The notes: generated by a model not told the origin, from the letters alone. Shown: positions 27,508-37,046, numbered from the stretch's first letter. The stretch: DNA of 64,000 nt from Acidimicrobilacustris europaeus (GCA_965194515.1 OZ239146.1:62001-126000), one strand, 5' to 3'. Made by a program: numbers and translations.

Positions 27508-29067
27508 ATGCGTTACAAATCTTCTTTACGTTTCATTGCTGCGGCAGTTGCGCTTGTAACGCTCGGAGGAACAGCAGCTGCGTGCTCCTCATCGAATGAT
27601 TCGTCCTCAACGACAACAACTGTGTTCTCGAGTCCTGTTGCTGAAGCAACAGTCAAGGGACCAGTCACCGGCGGCAAAGGGTTTGTTGTGCTTGCTCCGT
27701 CGCCGCCACAAGACGGTCAGCAGCCGACGGTGTTTGATCTCAAGACTGTTGGCTATCAAGAGGACGAATATTTCTTCTCTGGTAACGCAACTGCATACAC
27801 GAGTGACGCGCCATTAACGGCAGACGGAATGTGGACGACTCGCGCCGCAGGAACAGCTCCCTATGCGTCCCGAATGGTGGTTCGTCGTCCGAGCGATCCG
27901 AAGAAGTTCAACGGAACCGTCATTGTTGAATGGCTCAACGTGACTGCCGGTCTTGATACCGCCCCCGACTGGACCTACTTGGCGCCAGAAATCATTCGAT
28001 CGGGATTTGCATGGGTTGGAGTTTCAGCTCAGAGGGTTGGAATCGAAGGTGGCGGCATGTCGCTGGGTATCGATCGCGTTCTGAAGTCATTCGATCCGGC
28101 GCGCTATTCCTCACTCTCACATCCTGGCGATAACTACTCCTATGACATCTTCAGCCAAGCCGGTGCCGCGGTTCGTCGAAACAGTTCAACGGTGCTCGGA
28201 GATCTAAAACTTAAAAACGTCATCGGAATGGGTGAGTCACAGTCGGCAAGCCGCCTCACCACCTATGTGAATGCAGTTGCGCCGACTGCGAACGTGTTCG
28301 ACGGTTACTTCGTTCACAGTCGCAGCGGGAACGCTGCTCCGCTCTCTGTCGATCCGTTGCCGGCGGTGACACCAGTTCTAGGAACGACGATTCGGACCGA
28401 TTTCGGTAAACCCGTGTTGACCTTCAGCGCCGAAACCGACGTTGCTGGTGCGAGGGGTTATGTCAAAGCTCGGCAGCCTGATACCGATACGTTCCGCGGC
28501 TGGGAAGCCACCGGAACTGCGCACGCCGATTACTACAACCTCGGCGGCGGTGGTTTTGATACCGGCGACGGCAAGAACGACATCACCTATTTCAACTCGA
28601 TGATGGCTCCACCGAAGAGTGTGTACGACAACCTCATTACGTGTGCTGATGGAATCAACACTGGGCCACACACGTACATCCTTCGGGCCGCACTGCGCGA
28701 CCTGAATCTCTGGATCACCAAGAATCAGATCCCTGCGTCGCAGCCGCGTCTTGAAGTCGATGCTGCCGGCACCGGCTACAACGTCGATGAACTCGGAATT
28801 GCGAAGGGCGGAATTCGAACCCCGCATGTCGATGTACCCATTGCCGTGTTGACAGGCCTGGGACAGAAAGGCAACGCCTTCTGTTCATTGTTTGGCGGCA
28901 CGGTTCCGTTGACCTCGACAGCTCTCACCGCGAAGTACGGAACCCACGACGCATTCGTTGCCAAGTTCACCGAAGCAACGAAGAACGCCGCCAAGGCTGG
29001 GGCAATTCTTAACGACGATGTCGATCACTTGATTGCCGCGGCGAAAGCATCAAAGGTTCTGCAGTAA
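27508..29067 (+). CDS. Alpha/beta hydrolase-domain lipoprotein (Abhydrolase_10 type), copy 1
   Basis: 519 aa. The ATG at 27508 follows GGGGGGAAC and opens a lipoprotein signal peptide with lipobox TAAAC (Cys near residue 26), then a Ser/Thr-rich linker. The mature protein has VIVEWLNVTAGLDTAPDWTY, GFAWVGVSAQ, HPGDNYSYDIFSQAG and the nucleophile region GMGESQSASRLTTYVNA near residue 250, all typical of the PF20091 alpha/beta-hydrolase group. His and acid residues are expected in the C-terminal half (GTAHADYYN is a candidate). It is anchored on the outer face of the membrane. A paralogue (29103-30632) follows 35 bp downstream, then an SMP-30 lactonase-like gene. Confidence 0.75.
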   Translation: MRYKSSLRFIAAAVALVTLGGTAAACSSSNDSSSTTTTVFSSPVAEATVKGPVTGGKGFVVLAPSPPQDGQQPTVFDLKTVGYQEDEYFFSGNATAYTSDAPLTADGMWTTRAAGTAPYASRMVVRRPSDPKKFNGTVIVEWLNVTAGLDTAPDWTYLAPEIIRSGFAWVGVSAQRVGIEGGGMSLGIDRVLKSFDPARYSSLSHPGDNYSYDIFSQAGAAVRRNSSTVLGDLKLKNVIGMGESQSASRLTTYVNAVAPTANVFDGYFVHSRSGNAAPLSVDPLPAVTPVLGTTIRTDFGKPVLTFSAETDVAGARGYVKARQPDTDTFRGWEATGTAHADYYNLGGGGFDTGDGKNDITYFNSMMAPPKSVYDNLITCADGINTGPHTYILRAALRDLNLWITKNQIPASQPRLEVDAAGTGYNVDELGIAKGGIRTPHVDVPIAVLTGLGQKGNAFCSLFGGTVPLTSTALTAKYGTHDAFVAKFTEATKNAAKAGAILNDDVDHLIAAAKASKVLQ

Positions 29068-29102
29068 TCAGTTTTTTGTCGACCCCATTGAAAGTGACTC
29101 GA

Positions 29103-30632
29103 ATGAATACTCGGCGACGCTTGTATGCCCTTTTCGCTGTCTCTCTCTTGGGGGTTGGGCTCCTGGCCTGTTCATCGGATAGTTCGTCGTCGAAAGGCCC
29201 CAAAGTGGTTGCACCCTCGCCACCATCACGCGATTCGGTCACGGTGCCCACTGTTGTTCCTGCAACGGGTGGTCGAGGCCAAGCGTTTATTGCTGCTGCG
29301 AGCGGCGACCTTGCCGCGGCCGGTTACGAGCAGTCGGAGTTCTATATAAGTGGAACCGCAACGGCGTATCAGTCAGGGCAACCGCTGACAGCTGACGGCA
29401 ACTGGTCAGTCGACCCAGCGACAACTGCCGCGTACAAGACCCGCGCCATCGTTCGTCGTCCAACCGATCCGGCCAATTTCAATGGCAACGTCATCATTGA
29501 GTGGTTGAACGTGTCCGGTGGTCTCGACGCTGCACCGGACTGGACCTACACCCACGTCGAACTCATTCGTGAGGGTTACGCGTGGGTTGGTTTGTCGGCG
29601 CAGGTGGTTGGCATTGACGGCGGACCATCGATGGGTCTCATCGCTGGTTACACGCTCAAAGCTGCTGATCCCGGCCGCTACGGATCGCTTGTGCATCCTG
29701 GAGATCAGTACTCCTATGACATGTACACACAAACTGGTGCGGCTGCGTGGTTCGAGAACGATCTGATGTTGGGTGGACTGCAGCCCGAACGCGTCATCGC
29801 CATTGGTGAATCGCAATCTGCCTTCCGACTCACGACCTATGTCAATGCAATCGGACCGAAGACAGACGTTTGGGATGGCTATCTCATTCACAGTCGCGGC
29901 AATGCAGGAGCTGCGCTGAATGTCGATGTGAAGATGCCGGTCGATCAACGCATCCGAACTGATCTCAAGGTTCCCGTCCTGCAGTTCCAGGCCGAGACCG
30001 ACATGTTGGGCAGAGGGCTTAATTCAATTGGCGCTCGTCAACCCGATACCGACCTGATTCGCACCTGGGAAGTTGCGGGCACTGCACACGCTGATGCCTA
30101 CAACTTGGGTATTGGCGATACCGACAACGGTGATGGTGTGGGCGATGCCGCCTTGTTCCAAGCAATGCTCACCCCGCCGGCCTCGATTTACGGCGGATTG
30201 TTGTCGTGCACGACGCCAATCAACACTGGCCCTCATACCTATGTCTTGCGATCGGCGTTGAACTCGCTCGACAACTGGATTCGCACTGGTGAAGCTCCTG
30301 AGTCGCGTCCGACGCTCGATATCAACAACGGTGCATTCATGCTCGACGCGAAGGGGAACGTGACCGGCGGTATTCGCACGCCGCACGTCGATGTTCCCGT
30401 TGCGATCTTGTCGGGGCTTGGCCAAACCGGTTCCGCATTCTGCGGATTGTTTGGCACAACGGTGGCACCACCTCCGGCGGCGTTTGCATCGTGGGCACTT
30501 CCGAACGGTCGTGCGGCATTCGACGCAGCATGGATTGCATCGCTTGATGACGCAGTAGCCAAGGGCAACATCCTCGAAGCCGATGCCGTCAACCTCCGCA
30601 CTGTCGTGAAGAACGCCCAACTTCCATCGTGA
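29103..30632 (+). CDS. Alpha/beta hydrolase-domain lipoprotein (Abhydrolase_10 type), copy 2
   Basis: 509 aa, clearly a paralogue of the preceding gene: the same blocks VIIEWLNVSGGLDAAPDWTY, HPGDQYSYDMYTQTG, AIGESQSAFRLTTYVNA, VAGTAHADAYNLG and GGIRTPHVDVPVAILSGLGQ occur in the same order. I start at ATG 29103 (MNTRRRLYALF), which gives a lipoprotein signal with lipobox GLLAC; an in-frame TTG at 29076 only adds nine residues. Tandem duplication followed by divergence is the simplest history. The SMP-30-like gene overlaps its stop codon (GTGA at 30629-30632), suggesting the three act together on an extracytoplasmic substrate, perhaps an ester or lactone; the substrate is unknown. Confidence 0.75.
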   Translation: MNTRRRLYALFAVSLLGVGLLACSSDSSSSKGPKVVAPSPPSRDSVTVPTVVPATGGRGQAFIAAASGDLAAAGYEQSEFYISGTATAYQSGQPLTADGNWSVDPATTAAYKTRAIVRRPTDPANFNGNVIIEWLNVSGGLDAAPDWTYTHVELIREGYAWVGLSAQVVGIDGGPSMGLIAGYTLKAADPGRYGSLVHPGDQYSYDMYTQTGAAAWFENDLMLGGLQPERVIAIGESQSAFRLTTYVNAIGPKTDVWDGYLIHSRGNAGAALNVDVKMPVDQRIRTDLKVPVLQFQAETDMLGRGLNSIGARQPDTDLIRTWEVAGTAHADAYNLGIGDTDNGDGVGDAALFQAMLTPPASIYGGLLSCTTPINTGPHTYVLRSALNSLDNWIRTGEAPESRPTLDINNGAFMLDAKGNVTGGIRTPHVDVPVAILSGLGQTGSAFCGLFGTTVAPPPAAFASWALPNGRAAFDAAWIASLDDAVAKGNILEADAVNLRTVVKNAQLPS

Positions 30633-31510
30633 GCACCACCATCCTTCGGGACGGATTGTTCTTCGGTGAAGGTCCACGCTGGCACGAGGGCCGACTTTGG
30701 TATTCCGACTTTTATGACCACGCGGTGCACGCCATTGACCTTGATGGCCACGACGAACGCATTGTTGAAGTGGAATCGCAGCCTTCTGGCCTTGGCTGGT
30801 TGCCCAATGGTGATCTGCTCATCACGTCGATGCTCGATCGCAAGCTCATGCGCTGGGATGGCAGCGAACTGACAACGCATGCCGATCTCGGCAATCACTT
30901 CACCTGGCATGCCAACGATCTCCTTGTCGATCAGCAAGGGCGCGCCTACATCGGCAACTTTGGTTTCGACTACGAGGTGTTCCTCGATGAGCAGGGGATC
31001 GAGGGATTGTTCGCTGATCCCGATTCACTCACAACCGTGATGTGTCGCGTTGATCCCGACGGCACCATCAACGTTGCGTCCGCTGGTCTGATCTTTCCCA
31101 ACGGAATGGTCATTACGCCTGACGGAAAAACAATGATCGTGGCCGAAACGCTTGCGCTTCGACTGACTGCGTTCGATATTGGCGCTGATGGTTCACTTTC
31201 GAACCGACGCGTATGGGCCGACCTCTCAGCACACATGGCTGCGCCCGATGGCATCTGTCTCGATGCCGAAGGCGCAGTGTGGATCGCGAACGCGCTTGCG
31301 CCGCGTCTCATGCGCATCGGCGAAGGTGGCGTTGTGCTCGACGAGGTCGAGACAACGATGAACACCTACGCGTGCATGCTCGGCGGGCCGGAAGGCAAAC
31401 ATCTCTTTGCGATGACCGCGCCAACCTCTGATTCACGTCATGCACCGCTCGCACGCAATGGCGCGATCGAGGTCATCGAAGTTGCTGTACCGCATGCTGG
31501 TTTGCCGTAG
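30629..31510 (+). CDS. SMP-30/gluconolactonase-like family hydrolase
   Basis: 293 aa six-bladed propeller enzyme with a GTG start overlapping the upstream stop. Family motifs are present: FFGEGPRWHEGRLWYSDF at the N-terminus (metal-binding Glu in GEGP near residue 14), LPNGDLLITSM, WHANDLLVDQQGRAYIGNFGFD near 95-112 (metal-binding Asn in N-D), FPNGMVITPDGKTMIVAET near 155, and AAPDGICLDAEGAVWIAN near 205 (catalytic Asp in PDG). These give the Ca/Zn site of SMP-30 lactonases. No signal peptide is visible, so it should be cytosolic, while the two upstream hydrolases are exported lipoproteins. It likely opens a sugar- or aliphatic lactone. Confidence 0.85.
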   Translation: MSTTILRDGLFFGEGPRWHEGRLWYSDFYDHAVHAIDLDGHDERIVEVESQPSGLGWLPNGDLLITSMLDRKLMRWDGSELTTHADLGNHFTWHANDLLVDQQGRAYIGNFGFDYEVFLDEQGIEGLFADPDSLTTVMCRVDPDGTINVASAGLIFPNGMVITPDGKTMIVAETLALRLTAFDIGADGSLSNRRVWADLSAHMAAPDGICLDAEGAVWIANALAPRLMRIGEGGVVLDEVETTMNTYACMLGGPEGKHLFAMTAPTSDSRHAPLARNGAIEVIEVAVPHAGLP

Positions 31511-31673
31511 AGGAATTGGCTACCGGAACCGCACTCGTAAGCGGCGTCTGAGCTTCTCGCTAGGGCGATGACTGGTGGCGGATCATCCCAGGAGAGGACT
31601 ACAGAGTTAAGTGTAATGGTGTAGTTTTTTATTTAGGCGTGAAAAATCCGCCATCGAGGAAAAGAGCAATCCA

Positions 31674-34226
31674 ATGCGGGGTTTGGGTGCGGGTCGTAGA
31701 GGTTCTGGTCGTAGTGCCGTCAGGTTGGTTGGTGTTGTTGCGGTAGCGGCAGTGATGGTGGGGTTGACGTTTGTTCCCATTGCACCGGTGCAGGCGAACG
31801 ATGAATTGGTTCCTACGAGCGGGTCTCCCACGGTGGCTCTCAGTATTGACCTCGATGACGTGACTTGTGTTCCCAATGGGGTCGCAATTAACGGTCAATT
31901 CAACGCAGATCTAACGGCATTTACGTCATTCATGAGTCTTACCGATGTGCCTGACGGTTGGACTGTTCGCAGCTCTTGGGTTGTGTCATCTGGTACTCCT
32001 GCTGTCGAGACGTCGTTGGGCAGCGTCGACACTCCGGTGATACGTCCATTGCCAACCGTGGACCCGCCGCCAGCACCCTATGTAGATGATGTTTGGTTCG
32101 GTGATTTGGTAGATGCGGGTGCGACGTTCACTTACACGGTGACGCTGCAATTATTCGATAGCGATTCTGTGTGGGTGCAAGCAACACAGGTCACCATTTC
32201 GTGCAGCGGCAGCAGCTCGGGAGTTAACGTGACGACCCCTCTTGCAGAGGTGGTGTCAGCCCCACAGCCGACGAAGGCTTCCCTCACACCCGACGACATC
32301 GTTTGGGGTGCGTGTGACAGCGAGGCGGCCATCGAAGGTGAGCAGTGTGCGACAGTGTCGGTGCCGCTCGATCATTTCGGATCACGGGGCACAGTCATTG
32401 ACATCGCGGTGAACCGGTTCCCGGCCACGAGCGGTCAAAGTAACGGTGCTCTGCTGACGAACCCCGGTGGCCCAGGAGGACCCGGCCTGTCGTTCGCCCG
32501 CGCTATGTCTCAGATTTACGCCGGCACTGCTCTTGCCGAGGACTACGACATCATTGGTTTCGATCCCCGGGGCATCGGGGAAAGTTCCCCGGCGCCATAC
32601 TGCCTCTCTCCAGCCGATGGTTCCGACAGCCTTGGCAATGTTCTGGATCCCGACTGGTCGAGTTATTTTGCTGCAGTCGTCCCAGCGATCGGGACATATC
32701 AGTCGATGTGTTCGGCAGCGACCGCGAGGTACCTCGGATTTTTGGGTACGAGGCAGGTAGCGGCAGATATGGACTGGATCCGGCGAGCAGAAGATATTGG
32801 TCGGGGTAGCGAAAAGAAACTGGCATACTTCGGTGGTTCATACGGGACTCGCCTCGGTGAGGTCTATCTGCAGCATTTCGGGAACCACGCCGGCGCCTTC
32901 CTGCTCAGCGGGGCAGTGGATCCCTCATCTACATACGTTGACTTCCTCATCGAGCGCACCGGTCCGCCCGACACAGAATTCGATATTCAATTCGCCCCCG
33001 CCGCTCCTGAAGGTATCGGTGAAAAGTTCTACGCGGTTGTTGCTGCTCTTACTCCGCTTGCTCCCGTTGGGTTAGATCCCGCTGCCGGTGCTGTTGAAGG
33101 GGTGGTGGTTCCGGCCACTGTCGACGGCCAAGAGGCTGAAGTCACTCTTGCGAGCTTTACCGGGGAGGTTTCGGGTGCGCTTCGAAGTGAACCCTCGTGG
33201 CCCAAGACTGCCCGCTACATTTCCGATACCTACGACGTTGTCGTGAATGGTCTCAATGTTGCAATCGAAACCCCTCCCGACCCTCTTGTCGGCGAACCGT
33301 TGCCTAATGGTCTGCCCAATGCCCCAGAGACAGCCAGCCCTAGCGAGACTCGTGCCTCCTTCAATTCAAGTCTTATAAATCATGTCGTGAATTGCCTTGA
33401 TCTGCCTGGGGTTCCCTCCGGCGCAGCGGAGATGGTCCAGGAAGCCGAGGGTTCCGTACCCGGTGACCCAGTGAATTATCTGGGATGGGTTTATCCACTT
33501 TACCTAGGTGACTGTGAGGGGCTGTTCCCCAGCGGCATCGATGTCCTCGATGACACAAAGCCCGTCAAGGTATGGCCGGCATTGCCACTGCCGGTAGGCA
33601 CACCGGAACCATTGATCATCGGAAGTTTTGGAGATACCGCCACTCCATACGCGTGGAGTGTGGCAATGCACGAGTACTACGTCGCTAACAACATTGATGC
33701 CTCGTTGGTGTACTACGAGGGTGGAGAACACGTCGCTGGCGCAGGGTGGCCACCCCCAGTTTGTCTCACCAACATCGTCATTGAGTTGTTTGCCGGCGGA
33801 ATTCTTCCCATCTCGGGGTCAGGGTGCAATTTCGTCTCACCGTTTTCACGTCAACCGCCCACCAATGTGGTGGCAACCGCAGGGGACACCAAGGTCGCCA
33901 TGTCGTGGACGAATCCGACCCAACGACTCGGTGGGAACGTTTACGGGTTCCTCATGCAAGTCCGCGAGGTCTCTGAGGGTCTGAGCGTCTCCAGCGAGAA
34001 TGACGGTTGGGTGAATGTCGCACAAGGTTCGTGTGGTGATATTGATTTTGAGGACTACACCGAATGCGAGGTACTCGGCCTCACCAATGGTGTTTCCTAC
34101 GAGTTCCGAATGTTGACATTGCCGGAATACGACATAGCTGAATTTTCTGAGGTGTCGGCCGCGGTAACGCCTGAGGCTTTCGTTCCGCTGGATCCCGTCC
34201 CGGTGGCACCCCGCTTCACTGGCTGA
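31674..34226 (+). CDS. Secreted tripeptidyl-peptidase-like alpha/beta hydrolase with FN3 domain and C-terminal P-R-FTG tail
   Basis: 850 aa. An Arg-rich N-terminus and long hydrophobic stretch end at a probable Sec cleavage site near VQA-ND (residue 41). Residues about 50-190 form a Thr/Val-rich beta domain of unknown type. From about 205 follows an alpha/beta-hydrolase like the tripeptidyl aminopeptidases of Streptomyces: TNPGGPGGPG (oxyanion region), FDPRGIGESSPAPYC, and nucleophile Ser389 in FGGSYGTRLGE; a TAP-like C-terminal part ends with YYEGGEHVA, where the catalytic His is expected. A fibronectin type III domain spans about 735-835 (PPTNVVATAGDTKVAMSW). The protein ends APRFTG. It probably cleaves peptides or esters outside the cell. 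A GAGGAAAAG site precedes the ATG. Confidence 0.8.
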   Translation: MRGLGAGRRGSGRSAVRLVGVVAVAAVMVGLTFVPIAPVQANDELVPTSGSPTVALSIDLDDVTCVPNGVAINGQFNADLTAFTSFMSLTDVPDGWTVRSSWVVSSGTPAVETSLGSVDTPVIRPLPTVDPPPAPYVDDVWFGDLVDAGATFTYTVTLQLFDSDSVWVQATQVTISCSGSSSGVNVTTPLAEVVSAPQPTKASLTPDDIVWGACDSEAAIEGEQCATVSVPLDHFGSRGTVIDIAVNRFPATSGQSNGALLTNPGGPGGPGLSFARAMSQIYAGTALAEDYDIIGFDPRGIGESSPAPYCLSPADGSDSLGNVLDPDWSSYFAAVVPAIGTYQSMCSAATARYLGFLGTRQVAADMDWIRRAEDIGRGSEKKLAYFGGSYGTRLGEVYLQHFGNHAGAFLLSGAVDPSSTYVDFLIERTGPPDTEFDIQFAPAAPEGIGEKFYAVVAALTPLAPVGLDPAAGAVEGVVVPATVDGQEAEVTLASFTGEVSGALRSEPSWPKTARYISDTYDVVVNGLNVAIETPPDPLVGEPLPNGLPNAPETASPSETRASFNSSLINHVVNCLDLPGVPSGAAEMVQEAEGSVPGDPVNYLGWVYPLYLGDCEGLFPSGIDVLDDTKPVKVWPALPLPVGTPEPLIIGSFGDTATPYAWSVAMHEYYVANNIDASLVYYEGGEHVAGAGWPPPVCLTNIVIELFAGGILPISGSGCNFVSPFSRQPPTNVVATAGDTKVAMSWTNPTQRLGGNVYGFLMQVREVSEGLSVSSENDGWVNVAQGSCGDIDFEDYTECEVLGLTNGVSYEFRMLTLPEYDIAEFSEVSAAVTPEAFVPLDPVPVAPRFTG

Positions 34227-34227
34227 A

Positions 34228-34596
34228 CTACTCGCCGGGAATACACACCCAGCCGCGACGAACGAGTTCGTCGGCCAGAACTTCGTCGGGCATGGCAGCA
34301 ACGGCTTCAGCCTGACGGTTGGCGGCGCGCTTCGCGGCACGTTCGTTGGCATCGGATGACGAGGCAATTGCGCGCTCGGCCTGTTCAACATTGAGTTCGC
34401 CTTCGCCGGCAGCGAGACGAGCAATGAGTTCGTCGGCCTCGCCACGAGTGAACTTTCCGCCCGCCTGACGTTGGGTAAGCCCATAGATATGGCGTGCTTC
34501 TCGGAACGAGGAGTAGCCCGCACCTTCAAACAACGCGAGGAGTTCCTCGACCTGTTTCGACGATGCTGGTGGGCCTGATTGCTGTCCGAATGCCAT
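34228..34596 (-). CDS. Conserved actinobacterial hypothetical protein, soluble
   Basis: 122 aa from ATG 34596 (MAFGQQSG); a longer frame to 34659 lacks support. No membrane segment or signal. The N-terminal half has an amphipathic helix, VEELLALFEGAGYSSFREARHIYGLTQRQAGGKFTRGEADELIARL, and the second half is helical and charged with RAAKRAANRQAEAVAAMPDEVLADELVRRGW. I do not recognise a named family. Composition suggests a nucleic-acid- or protein-binding regulator, but this is weak. It ends 2 bp from the convergent secreted hydrolase gene and lies divergent from the DEAD-box helicase. Confidence 0.5.
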   Translation of the reverse strand: MAFGQQSGPPASSKQVEELLALFEGAGYSSFREARHIYGLTQRQAGGKFTRGEADELIARLAAGEGELNVEQAERAIASSSDANERAAKRAANRQAEAVAAMPDEVLADELVRRGWVCIPGE

Positions 34597-34801
34597 GGTC
34601 TGAGCCTCGCACGCGCTACTGACACTGGGGGCGATGAGGGAAAACGCAGGTCGCCGCACTAGAGTGACTCTGTCGTTCCAGTTCCGGAGCGGCGCCGCTG
34701 AACCGCTTCAGGCCCCAGCACCCCGCAACTTCACCAAGTTTCGGCCGTGCTCTCCATCTGGCCCTTGCTTTCTCAGCGGACCTCAGTAGGAGAAAATTCA
34801 T

Positions 34802-36472
34802 ATGGCGTCACAACGCCCCCGTACCAACCGTTCCTCTTCGGGCGCGCGTCCCCGACCAGGTTCCGATCGTTCCCGCAACGAAAAGCCCCTGGCCGCGCAA
34901 AAAGCTCTTCCGACTCTTGATCCCGACAACGGGTTCCTTGCCCTCGGCGTTCCCGACACCCTCTGTGGTGCGCTTGCCCTTGAAGGCATCACTGATCCGT
35001 TCCCCATTCAGGTATCGACCCTTCCCGATTCATTGAAGGGTCGCGACGTTCTTGGCCGCGGTCGTACCGGTTCCGGCAAGACGCTTGCCTTCGGTCTTGC
35101 TGTGCTTACTCGTCTTTCGATGTTGCAGCTCGACCGCCAACCGTTCCGTCCGCGTGCACTCATCCTTGCGCCCACACGTGAACTCGCACTCCAGATCGAT
35201 GCAACCATTTCGCCACTTGCTCGTCGACTTGGTTTGCGCACCACAACCATCTTCGGTGGTGTTGGTCAGAACCCGCAGGTCGACGCGCTTCGTAAGGGTG
35301 TTGACGTTGTTGTCGCTTGCCCCGGTCGTCTTGAAGACCTCATCAGTCAGAACTTCTGCAAACTCGATCGCGTTGAAGTGTGTGTTCTCGATGAAGCCGA
35401 TCACATGGCCGACCTCGGATTCCTGCCTGGCGTAAAGCGTCTGCTCGATCGCACGCCCGACGATGCGCAGCATCTTCTGTTCTCAGCAACGCTCGACAAG
35501 GGCGTCGACGTCATCGTCAAGCGCTACATGTCTGATCCGGTCACACACAGCGTCGATTCCGAACAGTCACCGGTCAACACCATGACCCACCACGTGTTGC
35601 ACGTAACGAACGATGATCGACTTCCCGTCATCATCGATCTCGCTGCTGCACCTGGCCGCACAATTATTTTCACTCGAACGAAGCATCGCGCCAAGCAACT
35701 CACGCGTCAGTTGAACGCACACGGAGTTGTTTCGGTCGAGATGCATGGAAATCTTTCGCAGAATGTCCGCACGCGAAATCTTGCGGCATTCTCCGACGGA
35801 ACGGCAGCGGCCATGGTCGCTACCGATATTGCAGCGCGCGGAATTCACGTCGATGACATATCGCTCGTGATCCACGCCGATCCGCCCATGGAGCACAAGG
35901 CATACCTCCATCGTTCTGGACGCACAGCACGCGCCGGAAACGAAGGAGTCGTTGTCACGCTCGCAACGGAATCGCAACGCAAGGACACCGATCAACTCAT
36001 GCGCAAGGCGGGTATTAAACCCACCGTGACGAAAGTGCGCCCAGATTCACCGCTACTGCAGGAAATTGCTCCCGGTCAGCGACTGAAGAAAAGCGCCTCT
36101 GAAGTGAAGGCAATGCTCGATGTTCCCGAACCGACCAAGACGCCCGGTGGTCGTCCGAATTCGCGTAACCCGCGTTCGGCGACTCCGTCAGCGTCTGGTC
36201 GGCCGAAGCGTGGCGGCCCAAGCAGCGGACGCCGTGGTTCCGGCAGCGGTGCAAGTTCCGGTTCCGGTTCCAGCGCTCGCTCTGGTTCTGGATCAAGTTC
36301 GCGATCTGGCTCTGGTGGCGGCTCCCGCTCAGGGGCTGGCTCCAGTTCCAGCTCACGTTCGGGTTCGGGTTCAGGTGGCGGCGGGCGTTCCTCGGGCGGC
36401 GGCGGGTCAACCTCCGGCTCCCGTCAGGGATCGAGCCGATCCGCTGGTCGACAGGGCGGCCGCGCCCGATAG
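34802..36472 (+). CDS. DEAD-box ATP-dependent RNA helicase with low-complexity Ser/Gly/Arg tail
   Basis: 556 aa. The helicase core contains a Q-motif region (GITDPFPIQVSTLPD), Walker A GRTGSGKT near residue 92, APTREL, DEAD Walker B (VLDEADHM), SAT (FSATLD), and C-terminal motifs IIFTRTKHRAKQL, ATDIAARGIHVD and HRSGRTARAG. It unwinds short RNA duplexes during ribosome assembly or mRNA turnover, especially in the cold. The last 110 residues (from about 445) are almost only Ser, Gly and Arg (RSGSGSSSRSGSGG-type), an RGG-like disordered RNA-binding tail. An AGGAG-type site precedes the ATG. A 205-bp region to the divergent gene probably holds its leader. Confidence 0.9.
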   Translation: MASQRPRTNRSSSGARPRPGSDRSRNEKPLAAQKALPTLDPDNGFLALGVPDTLCGALALEGITDPFPIQVSTLPDSLKGRDVLGRGRTGSGKTLAFGLAVLTRLSMLQLDRQPFRPRALILAPTRELALQIDATISPLARRLGLRTTTIFGGVGQNPQVDALRKGVDVVVACPGRLEDLISQNFCKLDRVEVCVLDEADHMADLGFLPGVKRLLDRTPDDAQHLLFSATLDKGVDVIVKRYMSDPVTHSVDSEQSPVNTMTHHVLHVTNDDRLPVIIDLAAAPGRTIIFTRTKHRAKQLTRQLNAHGVVSVEMHGNLSQNVRTRNLAAFSDGTAAAMVATDIAARGIHVDDISLVIHADPPMEHKAYLHRSGRTARAGNEGVVVTLATESQRKDTDQLMRKAGIKPTVTKVRPDSPLLQEIAPGQRLKKSASEVKAMLDVPEPTKTPGGRPNSRNPRSATPSASGRPKRGGPSSGRRGSGSGASSGSGSSARSGSGSSSRSGSGGGSRSGAGSSSSSRSGSGSGGGGRSSGGGGSTSGSRQGSSRSAGRQGGRAR

Positions 36473-36488
36473 GCGCGATGATTCCAAC

Positions 36489-36965
36489 ATGAATTTCTTC
36501 GAAGCGACCATGGCCATTGGTCAAGCCGAGACCCTCGACATCGAAACGGCCGAACTTCTCATTCGTGTCGAGAACAGCGGCGATGTGCTCTACAACGCGC
36601 TCGCTGAACGACTCAACAACGAAGAGGCAGCCGAACTGCTTCGCAAGAACGGTCGTGAAGAGGTTGGTCATGCTCGCCGAATGATGAAGGTCATTTCGCT
36701 GAAGACCGGCACCGAGTACGTCCCTTCGGCCGAGGTCCTCGAAAAGTTCGAGGTCGATCTTCCCGAATCTCTCGATGCGTCATCACTTCCGATGATCGTT
36801 GAAGGAGAACTTCAGGGCGACATCGGCTATCAGAAGTGGGCGTCGCACGAGACCGATCCCGAAATCATCGAACTCCTGCTTCGCAACGGCCGTGAGGAAA
36901 CCAAGCACGCCGAGCGGATCAAGCAAGCCATTGAAATTCTGGCGGCGGCTGAAGCTGCGCAGTAG
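36489..36965 (+). CDS. Ferritin-like (rubrerythrin-type) di-iron protein
   Basis: 158 aa; the ATG at 36489 lies 16 bp after the helicase stop. Two similar halves are seen, each with an Glu-bearing helix followed by a helix with the ExxH metal motif: LLIRVENSGDVLYNAL with REEVGHARRM, then MIVEGELQGDIGYQKW with REETKHAERI. This is the Glu/ExxH pattern of the ferritin-like four-helix bundle of rubrerythrins. The rubredoxin domain of full rubrerythrin is absent. It may protect against peroxide or store iron. Tight spacing suggests co-transcription with the helicase, which would fit a stress-related operon. Confidence 0.7.
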   Translation: MNFFEATMAIGQAETLDIETAELLIRVENSGDVLYNALAERLNNEEAAELLRKNGREEVGHARRMMKVISLKTGTEYVPSAEVLEKFEVDLPESLDASSLPMIVEGELQGDIGYQKWASHETDPEIIELLLRNGREETKHAERIKQAIEILAAAEAAQ

Positions 36966-37046
36966 CGCAACTATCCGTCCACCAACTCGTCGCAGTACCT
37001 GCTCTATTTGGGGCAGAATCACATTCCACTTAGGGGAGGACATGAC

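Noticed and set aside
34597..34801. tRNA or riboswitch in the leader of the DEAD-box helicase
   Set aside because: No cloverleaf or known riboswitch core could be drawn by eye; only a normal ribosome site is visible.
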